Shown: positions 1 to 7,729, numbered from the stretch's first letter. The stretch: 11,984 nt of DNA from Nitrospira sp. (GCA_025360665.1 JANYBU010000369.1:1-11984), one strand, 5' to 3'. The notes: a model not told the origin generated them from the letters alone. Program-made: numbers and translations.

Positions 1-806
1 CGGCAGAACACGAGGGCCGACTTTGGAGCCTCCATGTCCAGAATACGAGCCAGTGCCGCTTCCTTATGCGGCCTGGCGACGATGTAGGCCGTTTGGTGGA
101 CGCGAGGAGCAGCGCCCGCCTTGAGCGGCTCCTTGGCAATCCTGATCTCGACCGGCTCCTTGAGATGACGTTTGGCAATGGAGGCGATCCGGAGCGGCAT
201 GGTAGCGGAGAACAACGCGGTCTGCCGCTCTTTGGGTGTCTGTTCAAGAATAGCGTCCAGATCCTCGGCAAATCCCATGTCGAGCATCTCATCGGCCTCG
301 TCCAGCACGACCGTCTGAATCGTCTTGAGCTGCAGCGTTTTTCGACGGATATGATCCAGCGCGCGTCCAGGCGTCGCCACGACGATATCGACACCGCGCT
401 TGAGCGCATGGAGCTGCTGACCGATGACCTGTCCCCCATAGACCGGGAGCACGGAAATCTTTAATTCTTTGCCATAGCGCGTGACCGCTTCGGCGACCTG
501 CATGGCCAACTCTCTGGTCGGTACCAGGATGAGCACGGAGGGGCAGCGCCGAGCCGAATGGGCGATGCGCTGGAGCAGCGGCAGCGTGAAGGCCGCTGTC
601 TTGCCGGTCCCGGTTGCCGCTTGGCCCAAGAGATCGCGGCCTGCCAACAACGGAGGGATTGCCTCCCGTTGGATCGGCGTGGGCTCTTCATAGCCTAGCG
701 TGTCGAGCGTGGTGAGCAGGGCGGCTTCCAGGCCCAGCGCCGCGAAGCCGGGAGAAAATCCCTTCGCCGGCGTTTCCGTTGGTGAGTGCGTGGTTTCGTG
801 TTTCAT
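1..806 (-). CDS. DEAD-box ATP-dependent RNA helicase, N-terminal part (C-terminus beyond window)
   Basis: This gene reads leftwards from an ATG at 806 and stays open to the edge, giving 268 codons. It would unwind short RNA duplexes using ATP, in ribosome assembly or mRNA turnover. Core motifs appear in family order: Q-motif PTPIQ (42-46), Walker A ATGTGKT (64-70), PTREL (96-100), GG (124-125), TPGR (145-148), DEAD (169-172, in VLDEADEMLDMGF) and SAT (200-202). The second RecA domain is just beginning (ALVFCR) when the window ends. A GAGG at 813-816, six bases before the ATG, supports the start. The style is that of the DeaD/RhlE/DbpA group, but the C-terminal extension that separates these subfamilies is outside the window, so no symbol is given. 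The next gene, hrpB, is divergent, with 157 bp between the two starts. A TATACA stands upstream in the right direction, but I see no matching -35. Confidence 0.95.
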   Translation of the reverse strand, partial: MKHETTHSPTETPAKGFSPGFAALGLEAALLTTLDTLGYEEPTPIQREAIPPLLAGRDLLGQAATGTGKTAAFTLPLLQRIAHSARRCPSVLILVPTRELAMQVAEAVTRYGKELKISVLPVYGGQVIGQQLHALKRGVDIVVATPGRALDHIRRKTLQLKTIQTVVLDEADEMLDMGFAEDLDAILEQTPKERQTALFSATMPLRIASIAKRHLKEPVEIRIAKEPLKAGAAPRVHQTAYIVARPHKEAALARILDMEAPKSALVFC

Positions 807-924
807 AGAATGCCTCGATGGCCTTTCTGAAATGTATACTGGTGCGCGATAATCGGACTGCTACCGACATTGATAGAGGGCCATGCGTCCGTTTTCGCGT
901 CCGTTTCCTTTTCGTCCCTGCCGC

Positions 925-939
925 GACTCTGATAGAGTC
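925..939. promoter_or_regulatory. Small perfect inverted repeat just before the hrpB start
   Basis: GACTCT (925-930) and AGAGTC (934-939) pair perfectly around a three-base spacer. The repeat ends six bases before a possible GTG start (946) and 24 bases before the preferred ATG (964). As RNA it could form a tight hairpin in the leader. As DNA it could be an operator for a dimeric protein. Its short length means chance is a real possibility. Confidence 0.3.
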
Positions 940-963
940 TCTCCCGTGAAGACCGAACCTATC

Positions 964-3480
964 ATGTCCAGGCTCCCAATAGAAGATGTGCTGTCGGCCC
1001 TTCGTCGCACGCTGACGGAGGGACGGAATGCACTGCTGACCGCGGCACCCGGCGCCGGAAAAACGACGCGGGTACCGCTGGCCTTGCTCGATGCTCCCTG
1101 GCTCGACGGGAAGACGCTGCTCATGTTGGAACCGCGCCGACTCGCTGCACGCGCCGCGGCCCATCGCATGGCCGCCACGCTGGGTGAATCGGTCGGCGGA
1201 ACGGTCGGCTATCGCATGCGGCTCGACTCGAAGGTGGGGCCCAAGACCAGAATCGAGGTGGTCACGGAAGGCATCCTCGCCCGCCTGCTGCAAGATGACC
1301 CTGCGCTCAGCGCGTATGCGATCGTCCTCTTCGATGAATTCCACGAACGGAGCCTGCAGGCCGATACGGGCCTGGCCCTCTGTCTTGAATCGCAGCGGCT
1401 CTTTCGCCCGGATCTTCGCCTACTCGTGATGTCGGCCACGTTGGATTGTGGGCCGGTCTCGGATCTCTTGGGCAACGCGCCCGTCATTGTCTGCGAAGGC
1501 CGGATGTTTCCGGTAGAGACCCGTTATCTTGACCAGCCGCTTTCCGGCCATCTCGACGTCGCAGTCGTCCAATCCATCAAGCGCTCGCTCGCGCAGAACC
1601 CAGGCAGTCTTTTGGTCTTTCTGCCGGGCATGGCAGAGATTCGTCGTGTCGAACGGAAACTGCTAGATCTGAATCTGGGCTCGAACATCCTCATCGCGCC
1701 GCTCCATGGTGACCTGCCACAAGAGGCGCAGGACCGCGCGATTGCTCCCACTCAACCAGGCACGAGAAAGATCGTGCTGGCCACCTCGATTGCTGAGACC
1801 AGTTTGACGATCGACGGGGTGCGTGTCGTCATCGATGCCGGCTTGCTGCGCGTGCCTCGTTTCGATCCGCGCTCGGGACTCACGAGACTGGAGACCATCC
1901 GCGTGACCCAGGACTCTGCCGAGCAACGTCGTGGTCGGGCCGGTCGTCTCGAACCGGGCGTCTGTGTTCGCCTCTGGACCGCTGGGGAGCACCAATCGCT
2001 GGTCCCGCGTCGTCCGCCGGAAATACTCGACGCCGATCTGGCGCCACTGCTGCTCGAATTGGCCCTCTGGGGCACGAACAATCCAGCCGAGTTGTCCTGG
2101 CTCACTCCCCCACCTCCTGGGGCTGTGGCCCAGGCGAGGGAGTTGCTCACCGGCCTCGGTGCACTCAATGTAGAGGGACAGATTACCGCTCATGGAACAC
2201 AGATGGCCGAGCTCCCGCTGCATCCACGTCTCGCGCACATGCTGCTCAAGGCTGTGCCCTTGCAGCACACGAGCCTTGCCTGTGAACTGGCCGCCCTGCT
2301 CAGCGAACGAGATATTCTGCGCGGCCCCTCCGGCTGGCGCAACGCCGATCTGCGACTCCGCTTGGATGTTTTGCATGGACAGCACGATCACGCTGCCGGT
2401 GCAACCGTCGACCGTGCCGCCTGTCAGCGAGTGACACGCACGACCGACCTATGGCAACGACAATTCCCACGATCGGTTCGTTCGGATCGGCAGGACAACC
2501 TCGATGAGGTCGGTCTGTTGCTCGCACTCGCCTATCCGGATCGCATCGCCCAACGCCAACGCGGAAATGACGCCCGCTATCTTATGGCCAATGGTCGTGG
2601 CGCCCTCTTTGCGCACCCCGATCCGCTCGGGTCGGAAGACTATCTGGTCATTGCCGACCTGGACGGCGGCACGCAATGGGCCAGGATCGATCTGGCCGCG
2701 CCGGTACAGCTCCACGATCTTGAGACCCTCTATACAGACCAGATTCAAGTGGTGGATGAAGTATCGTGGGATGACACAGCACAGGTAGTTCGTGCGACGA
2801 GGCAACGAAGATTGGGTCAGCTTATTCTGTCTGAGCAGGGCCTCTCCAAGCCGGATCCTTCGATGATTTCGACGGCATTGTTACAGGGCATTCGTCGGGC
2901 GGGACTCGACAGGCTGGCCTGGACCTCTGAGCTTCGTCAGTGGCGGGCGCGAGTGGCATTTCTACGCCGGATCGAAGGACAAGAGTCAGGCTGGCCCGAT
3001 CTGTTGGACGAGTCGCTGCTGCGGACGCTCGACGACTGGCTTGCTCCCTATCTCGCGGGACTGACGACGCTCGACCGCATCGCGCGGCTCGATCTCACCC
3101 AGCCGTTGCATGCACTCCTCTCCTGGGAACAGTCACGCCAACTCGAACGTTGGGCCCCCACCCATTTGACGGTCCCAAGTGGATCGAACGTTCGCGTGGA
3201 GTACGAGACGCCTGACCTACCCATCCTGGCTGTGCGGTTGCAAGAAATGTTTGGCTGCAAGGACACACCACGCCTCGTCGACGGAACGGTTCCGGTCATG
3301 CTGCACCTCCTGTCACCAGCGCGCCGGCCAGTCCAGATCACGAAGGATCTCTCCAGCTTCTGGAAGTCGGCCTATGTTGAGGTCAAAAAAGAACTCCGCG
3401 GCCGCTACCCCAAACACTCCTGGCCAGACGATCCGCTCACTGCCCCGCCGACGGCCAAAGCCAAACGCCGCGAACGTTGA
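964..3480 (+). CDS. hrpB: ATP-dependent helicase HrpB (DEAH/DExH superfamily 2)
   Basis: An 838-residue helicase, the normal length for HrpB, a bacterial relative of DEAH-box RNA helicases whose cellular role is still unclear. Visible motifs: Walker A APGAGKTT (28-35), motif II DEFHER (124-129), SATL (157-160), LATSIAETSLTIDGV in the second RecA domain, and the arginine-finger motif QRRGRAGR (321-328). The C-terminus RYPKHSWPDDPLTAPPTAKAKRR is the characteristic HrpB tail and separates it from HrpA, which is much longer. The frame is open back to an ATG at 883, but family N-termini begin MSRLPIEDVL, which matches the ATG at 964. A GTG at 946 is a second choice. None of these starts has a strong Shine-Dalgarno, so the start is the least certain part. 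It is divergent from the DEAD-box gene on its left. Confidence 0.95.
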   Translation: MSRLPIEDVLSALRRTLTEGRNALLTAAPGAGKTTRVPLALLDAPWLDGKTLLMLEPRRLAARAAAHRMAATLGESVGGTVGYRMRLDSKVGPKTRIEVVTEGILARLLQDDPALSAYAIVLFDEFHERSLQADTGLALCLESQRLFRPDLRLLVMSATLDCGPVSDLLGNAPVIVCEGRMFPVETRYLDQPLSGHLDVAVVQSIKRSLAQNPGSLLVFLPGMAEIRRVERKLLDLNLGSNILIAPLHGDLPQEAQDRAIAPTQPGTRKIVLATSIAETSLTIDGVRVVIDAGLLRVPRFDPRSGLTRLETIRVTQDSAEQRRGRAGRLEPGVCVRLWTAGEHQSLVPRRPPEILDADLAPLLLELALWGTNNPAELSWLTPPPPGAVAQARELLTGLGALNVEGQITAHGTQMAELPLHPRLAHMLLKAVPLQHTSLACELAALLSERDILRGPSGWRNADLRLRLDVLHGQHDHAAGATVDRAACQRVTRTTDLWQRQFPRSVRSDRQDNLDEVGLLLALAYPDRIAQRQRGNDARYLMANGRGALFAHPDPLGSEDYLVIADLDGGTQWARIDLAAPVQLHDLETLYTDQIQVVDEVSWDDTAQVVRATRQRRLGQLILSEQGLSKPDPSMISTALLQGIRRAGLDRLAWTSELRQWRARVAFLRRIEGQESGWPDLLDESLLRTLDDWLAPYLAGLTTLDRIARLDLTQPLHALLSWEQSRQLERWAPTHLTVPSGSNVRVEYETPDLPILAVRLQEMFGCKDTPRLVDGTVPVMLHLLSPARRPVQITKDLSSFWKSAYVEVKKELRGRYPKHSWPDDPLTAPPTAKAKRRER

Positions 3481-3589
3481 ACTGAAGGCCAAGCTTTCCA
3501 TCTCACCCATTACCGATCAGTCGCCACCCATCACTGCCCTTACCACCAACCTTCCGTAGGATAGACCGACGCATAGGTGTCCCTCTATC

Positions 3590-4234
3590 GTGACAACTAT
3601 GCGTAATCTCATCGCAATGGCGCTTGGCGTGATGCTGACTGGATTCACTCCCTTCGCGTTGGCCAATTCAGAGGATACTCCCGCGCCTCCGACGTTCACT
3701 ATCCCATTCGACGAAAAAGACGAAACCACCTTACAAGCGGAGGTGACGAGGCAGGTCCTGACCTTTTTGCAGACGGTGCAGGCTCATTGGGGGCAGCATC
3801 CAGAAGCCCTTCGTCTGTCGGTGGCAGGAACAGTCGAGCGCGACGAGGAAGGCAGGCTGATCTACCTGCGCAACCTCTCCGATCATGGCGTGCTCGAAGG
3901 GTATGAGTTCCGCCACGAATCACTGGTCCGTGGCCAATACATCCTGCTGCAGAGGCCCCTCAACGGACTGAATGAATTTATCGGCTACTACAGGACACTG
4001 AAAGAACAGCTCACCGCTGTCTACGGAAGCCCGACGAACGACCAGACTGTGTGGGACAACGATCTCTACCAACCGGTTCCCGACTATTGGGGTATCGCGG
4101 TCCTCATCGGCCATCTGCACTACCATGCGGCATGGGAGACTGCGGACGGGACGATCACGCTCGAACTCACCGGCAACCGGCATAGCAGGCTATTTCTGGA
4201 ATTTAGAAATTATCGCGAAGAGGCACGCACGTAG
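3590..4234 (+). CDS. Exported protein of unknown function
   Basis: A 214-residue protein that I do not recognise. Residues 4-25 form a classical signal peptide: MRN, then a hydrophobic stretch, then FALA with predicted cleavage after Ala25 before NSEDTPAPP. The mature part (about 189 residues) has no further membrane segment and no lipobox cysteine, so it is probably periplasmic or secreted. It is rich in aromatic residues (GYYRTLKEQL, VWDNDLYQPVPDYWG, HLHYHAAWE) and ends in what looks like beta strands (GTITLELTG, SRLFLEFRNY). The start could be the GTG at 3590, with AGGTG at 3575-3579 ten bases upstream, or the ATG at 3599. Both give the same signal peptide core. It lies 109 bp after hrpB on the same strand. 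The gap shows no clear terminator, so co-transcription is possible but a functional link is not implied. Confidence 0.8.
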   Translation: MTTMRNLIAMALGVMLTGFTPFALANSEDTPAPPTFTIPFDEKDETTLQAEVTRQVLTFLQTVQAHWGQHPEALRLSVAGTVERDEEGRLIYLRNLSDHGVLEGYEFRHESLVRGQYILLQRPLNGLNEFIGYYRTLKEQLTAVYGSPTNDQTVWDNDLYQPVPDYWGIAVLIGHLHYHAAWETADGTITLELTGNRHSRLFLEFRNYREEART

Positions 4235-4252
4235 CTGGGAGAAAATATCCGG

Positions 4253-4363
4253 GCGAGACGGGCGGGATGAGCGAGACAGGTGAGTGTTCGAGGTCCGAAG
4301 TTCGAGGTTTCCAGAACTTCGAACTTCTGATCACGCCTTTTCCGCCAGTCTCGCCTGTCTCGC
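4253..4363. repeat. REP-like composite inverted repeat between convergent genes
   Basis: The outer arms GCGAGACAGG (4271-4280) and CCTGTCTCGC (4354-4363) are perfectly complementary. Inside them GAAGTTCGA (4297-4305) pairs perfectly with TCGAACTTC (4319-4327). Further GCGAGAC-type units occur on the left (4253-4263), and their complements on the right (around 4339-4353). TTCGAGGT also occurs twice in direct orientation. The element fills almost all of the gap between the exported protein and the MoaD-like gene, which converge on it, so it may terminate transcription in both directions. The design is that of dispersed intergenic REP-type elements. That it recurs elsewhere in the genome is inference. 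Confidence 0.7.
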
Positions 4364-4375
4364 GCGTCACGCAGC

Positions 4376-4654
4376 CTAGATGGGAATGTCTCTCGTCCCA
4401 TCATACGACGTTCTCGACTGGTGGGATAACTTCACGATATCGCCGTTCTTGACGATCGTATCCTCGCCGCTCACTTTCTTGTTCACCGCAATCATGACTT
4501 CTCGGTTTAACAGAAACTGGAGCAACGGGCCCATGCGATCCTGGTTTGATTCGATGAGTTTCCTGACCGTGGTTGGCTCCGAGACGTCAAGCTCGAATTC
4601 CGTTTCTCCGACCGCATCGCGAAGGGTCAATCCAAAGACCAGCACTGTGACCAT
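4376..4654 (-). CDS. MoaD/ThiS-family beta-grasp protein lacking the C-terminal Gly-Gly
   Basis: A 92-residue protein with the pattern of MoaD/ThiS sulfur carriers: an N-terminal strand (MVTVLVFGLTLRDAV), an acidic second strand (TEFELDV), TTVRKLIES leading the helix, then MIAVNKKVSGEDTIVKNGDIVKLSHQ. This last part corresponds to the family's final VN..-D..L.DGDEV-strand. MoaD and ThiS end in Gly-Gly, which is adenylated and thiocarboxylated. Here the chain continues as SRTSYDGTRDIPI with no glycine pair. It therefore may not carry sulfur, or it would need trimming or act differently. The frame extends upstream to 4867, but that part runs through a DNA repeat and the end of the next gene. The ATG at 4654 has a GAGG (4660-4663) five bases upstream and begins at the fold's first strand. 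It lies 104 bp downstream of the FAD/Fe-S dehydrogenase on the same strand, so it may share its transcript. Confidence 0.75.
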   Translation of the reverse strand: MVTVLVFGLTLRDAVGETEFELDVSEPTTVRKLIESNQDRMGPLLQFLLNREVMIAVNKKVSGEDTIVKNGDIVKLSHQSRTSYDGTRDIPI

Positions 4655-4662
4655 TGAAACCT

Positions 4663-4758
4663 CGTTATTTGGTTTGTCTGGTTTGTTTTGTTTATCTGGT
4701 GAGTTTCGTTCAACCAAAAAACCAGATAGACCAAACAAACCAAATAGACCAGAAAAAC
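4663..4758. repeat. 9-nt-periodic head-to-head repeat, copy 1
   Basis: The left arm is a run of degenerate nine-base units related to TTTATCTGG (TTTGTCTGG, TTTGTTTTG, TTTATCTGG). The right arm carries the same units inverted (CCAGATAGA, CCAAACAAA, CCAAATAGA). The centre is AGTTTCGTTCAACCAAAAA (4702-4720). The two arms would fold into a long imperfect hairpin. A 24-base stretch (4677-4700) and the 19-base centre are identical in copy 2 at 7632-7729. Its AT-rich composition differs sharply from the flanking genes. It fills the gap between the FAD/Fe-S dehydrogenase stop and the MoaD-like gene. Confidence 0.85.
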
Positions 4759-7584
4759 CTACGACCGGTCCGCTGCCTCGTAGGCCTCTTGAATAAGCTG
4801 AGCCACGTGTTTGACCTCCGCTGCGCCCCGCAATCCCGTGCTTAGTTGAATCATACAGGCCGGACAACTCGTGGCCACCACCTCGGCGCCGCTCTGTTCA
4901 ACGGCCCGCCGTTTGCGCTCGACAATACGCTGCGACGTCTCAAAATCCTTCACGAGATAGGTCCCGGCTCCGCCCGCACAGCGATCGGCGTCCGGCATTT
5001 CCACATACTCAACGCCCGGCAAGCCTGCCAGAATCGCGCGAGGCTCCTTCGTCACTCCCGCGGCTCGCAGATGGCATGAGGAGTGATAGGCGACCTTGCA
5101 CGGCCTGGGATACGAACTGGCCATGGCTGGTTTCACCGGCGATTGCGATACGAACTCAGAAATATGTGTCACCTGTTTGGCCAGAGCCTGGGCCGCCGCT
5201 TGCTCCGGCTCCCCGGCGAACAAGGTGGGGTAGTCCTTCAGCATCAGGGTGCAGGAAGCGCAACCGGTCACCACCTTGTCGTACCCTGCCATGGACGCGA
5301 GATTGACCCGCGCCCCTTCTTTGGCCAGCGCGCGATGCCCGTAGGTTTCGATCGGCGTCCCGGAACACCGTTGAGGCGGAAGATCCGGCTCGACCCCATG
5401 TTTTCGTAATACGGCGATCACGGCATCCCCCACCCCGTCGTCGAAGTAGTTGGCCGCGCAGCCGTGGAAATAGGCCACCGAGGAGCGAGCTGCTTGCCCA
5501 GCCCGGGGAATCAGTTTTGGATACCGATCCCGAAGCTGTCGCTGGGCCAATCGAGGCAGGACCAGCTGAGGCGACAATTGTGCCGTCTCGGCGAGACGAC
5601 GCATGAATGGCTTCGTCAGATGATGGAGCAGTCGCCGCATTAGAGGACGATCCCAGATTGATTGATACCTCGCGAGAAACTTTAAGAATCGCTCGAATCG
5701 TGCTGACTGTGCATGGAAGCGAAAGATGATACCGGCCATCTTGTTCGGATTCTCGGCGCGACGGTCCAGGATGAGCTGGGATACATCGACTCCGGCCGGA
5801 CAGGCGGTGCGACAGGACTTACAGTTGAGACAGGCCTCCACGACTCGCTTCGAATTGAGATAGCTATAGCTTTTATCGGTGACGATCTCGAACCAGCCGC
5901 GCGAACTCATGTCTTCCGATTGAAACACATCGTAGACCGGGCAAACGGCATTACATTTGGCGCAGGTCGCGCAGGGTTTGGATAATCGCACATAGTCGAT
6001 ATGGTCCGTGAAGGGCCGGTCGCTGATCTTGATGCCGGGGTTGAGCACCCCGGAAGGATCGAAGCTCTGTTTCACCCGCACAAACAGGTCGTACAGCTCC
6101 GGGCCGAACATCGTCTTTACGAATTCGGCGCGCACCCGGCCATCGCCGTGCTCCCCGCAGATCGAACCGCCGAAGCGACCCAAGACCGTTTGGTGAATCT
6201 CGTGATAGCCCTGCACCATCTTCTGAAAATCATCTTCGTCGTTCACGTCGAGCAAGGGAATGATATGGGCGTTCCCATTCCCGATATGACCGAAAATCGC
6301 GACCGGCACGCGCTGTCCGGCAAAGAATTCTTCTAGATACCGGATGAGTTCGCTGATCCGTTCAGCCGGTACCACCACGTCGTCGACAAAGTTGATGGGC
6401 TTCTTCCGGGGGTCGAATCGATAGAGCGTGGGATAGAGGGCCTTGCGAGCCTTCCACAATTGCTCCCGTTGCTCAGGATCGAAGGCGATCACGGGATCGG
6501 ACGTGAGGCGATAGCGGCGACAGATCTTGGTCATCCGCGCGGCCTGTATACGGAGATCGGTCCCTGCCACGTCAGCATCCAACTCCACCAGAAGGGTGGC
6601 AGCCGCATCTGCCGGGATGCCATGCTTCACCCGTCCGATCAAGTTGAGTGTGTTGGCATCCATCACTTCCAACGCGCTCGGACTCAACTCCAGCAACTGC
6701 GGCACCGCATCGCCCACATCTTCCAAGCGGTGAAAATGGATGAGCGCCGTAAGTGTCGCGCGGGGCTTCTCGACCAGCCGAATGGTGGCTTCACTGAAGA
6801 GACCGAGCGTGCCCTCGCTGCCGACGAACAGTTTGGGAAGATCGAAGCAGCCTCGCGCAAGCCCATCGACGAGACCGAAGAGGTTGTAGCCACAACTGTT
6901 CTTGCTGACCGTCGGACGCTTCTGCGCGATCAGCGTGGCATGGTCTTGTATCAACGACCGTAATTCCTGAAGCGGTTTGTGCGCCTTCAGCAGATCGGCG
7001 CAGGTTGGATCGTCGAGCCCATAGGCCTTGGCATCCAGCCACTCACCAGACTGCAGGCAGACACGGAGCGCCTCCACATTATCTTTGACGGCGCCATACC
7101 GCAGCGTGTGGGGACCGGATGAGTTGTTCGCCAACATCCCACCGAGCTTGCACATATCGCCGCTCGAGGGATCGGGCCCGAATAATAATCCATGCCGACC
7201 AAGTTCTTTATTCAACTCAGCAAGTACGATCCCCGGCTGCACCCGAGCCCAGCGCTCTTCTCGATTCATCTCCAGCACCCGATTTAGGCGCGAAACGTCT
7301 AGAATAATCCCGGACCCGATCGCCGATCCGGTCAGATTCGTCCCGGCGGCACGCGGCGTCAACGGAATGCCCCGCTGTACGGCATACCGTACCGTGGCGG
7401 CGATGTCCTCCTCGGACTCGACAAGCACGACGGCCTTCGGCGTCATCCGATAGATGCTCGCATCCACCGCATAGGCAGTGAGCGTCGAATAGTCGTCCTT
7501 TACTTTATCGATGCCTACCGCGGCTCGGAGGTCTGAGGCAATGGCGTGGGAACGTTCCGGCAGAATGAGAGTTGGTGCGGTCAT
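4759..7584 (-). CDS. Fused FAD / Fe-S 2-hydroxyacid dehydrogenase (glycolate, D-lactate or D-2-hydroxyglutarate type)
   Basis: A 941-residue fusion of a GlcD-like flavoprotein and a GlcF/GlpC-like iron-sulfur part. It would oxidise a 2-hydroxyacid to the 2-oxoacid and pass electrons through Fe-S centres to an acceptor, probably at the membrane. I see no membrane segment. FAD domain: RAAGTNLTGSAIGSG (78-92), GGMLANNSSG (148-157), VGSEGTLG (254-261). Substrate domain: GHIGNGNAH with predicted metal ligands His433 and His440, and GEHGDGR with His479. Two ferredoxin-type 4Fe-4S motifs follow: Cys538/541/544/548 and Cys585/588/591/595. The C-terminus has two CCG domains (Cys709, 740, 775, 778; Cys837, 869, 907, 910). 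The second cysteine of each CC pair is replaced, by Ser741 and Ala870. E. coli YdiJ (D-2-hydroxyglutarate dehydrogenase) has a similar fused design. Sequence alone does not fix the substrate. The ATG at 7584 has no strong Shine-Dalgarno. Confidence 0.9.
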   Translation of the reverse strand: MTAPTLILPERSHAIASDLRAAVGIDKVKDDYSTLTAYAVDASIYRMTPKAVVLVESEEDIAATVRYAVQRGIPLTPRAAGTNLTGSAIGSGIILDVSRLNRVLEMNREERWARVQPGIVLAELNKELGRHGLLFGPDPSSGDMCKLGGMLANNSSGPHTLRYGAVKDNVEALRVCLQSGEWLDAKAYGLDDPTCADLLKAHKPLQELRSLIQDHATLIAQKRPTVSKNSCGYNLFGLVDGLARGCFDLPKLFVGSEGTLGLFSEATIRLVEKPRATLTALIHFHRLEDVGDAVPQLLELSPSALEVMDANTLNLIGRVKHGIPADAAATLLVELDADVAGTDLRIQAARMTKICRRYRLTSDPVIAFDPEQREQLWKARKALYPTLYRFDPRKKPINFVDDVVVPAERISELIRYLEEFFAGQRVPVAIFGHIGNGNAHIIPLLDVNDEDDFQKMVQGYHEIHQTVLGRFGGSICGEHGDGRVRAEFVKTMFGPELYDLFVRVKQSFDPSGVLNPGIKISDRPFTDHIDYVRLSKPCATCAKCNAVCPVYDVFQSEDMSSRGWFEIVTDKSYSYLNSKRVVEACLNCKSCRTACPAGVDVSQLILDRRAENPNKMAGIIFRFHAQSARFERFLKFLARYQSIWDRPLMRRLLHHLTKPFMRRLAETAQLSPQLVLPRLAQRQLRDRYPKLIPRAGQAARSSVAYFHGCAANYFDDGVGDAVIAVLRKHGVEPDLPPQRCSGTPIETYGHRALAKEGARVNLASMAGYDKVVTGCASCTLMLKDYPTLFAGEPEQAAAQALAKQVTHISEFVSQSPVKPAMASSYPRPCKVAYHSSCHLRAAGVTKEPRAILAGLPGVEYVEMPDADRCAGGAGTYLVKDFETSQRIVERKRRAVEQSGAEVVATSCPACMIQLSTGLRGAAEVKHVAQLIQEAYEAADRS

Positions 7585-7631
7585 AGTTGAATGGGTCGCT
7601 CATTCTAGACGGACTCTTGAGACCAGCACAA

Positions 7632-7729
7632 GTCTGGTTTATCTGGTTTGTTTTGTTTATCTGGTTGATTTGGTTCATCTGGTTAGTTTCGTTCAACCAA
7701 AAACCAGACAGACCAGACAAACCAAATAA
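7632..7729. repeat. 9-nt-periodic head-to-head repeat, copy 2
   Basis: The left arm reads as consecutive nine-base units: TTTATCTGG, TTTGTTTTG, TTTATCTGG, TTGATTTGG, TTCATCTGG, TTAGTTTCG. The right arm has the inverted type (CCAGACAGA, CCAGACAAA, CCAAATAA). The segment 7642-7665 equals 4677-4700 of copy 1 exactly, and the centre at 7685-7703 is also identical. This copy has two more left-arm units than copy 1, as expected of a repeat that gains and loses units by slippage. It lies between the divergent dehydrogenase genes, so it could also affect their promoters. Confidence 0.85.

Noticed and set aside
883..963. A 27-codon N-terminal extension of HrpB from the ATG at 883.
   Set aside because: The extension (RPFSRPFPFRP...) is low-complexity and has no family similarity. 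HrpB proteins begin at MSRLPIEDVL, which matches the ATG at 964.
688..2391. Long minus-strand frames opposite hrpB (218 and 242 codons).
   Set aside because: They lie opposite the strongly supported helicase reading frame, have no recognisable domains, and are typical antisense shadows in GC-rich DNA.
4655..4867. An N-terminal extension of the MoaD-like protein by 71 codons, giving 163 residues.
   Set aside because: It would read through the DNA repeat and overlap the end of the FAD/Fe-S gene in another frame. The extension (GFSGLFGLFGLSGF...) is a translation of the nine-base repeat. The ATG at 4654 has a Shine-Dalgarno and begins the fold.
4663..7729. A composite transposon, with the two nine-base-period repeats as terminal repeats around the FAD/Fe-S gene.
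   Set aside because: There is no transposase and no target-site duplication. The repeats are themselves internally symmetrical, and the gene's codon style matches its neighbours.
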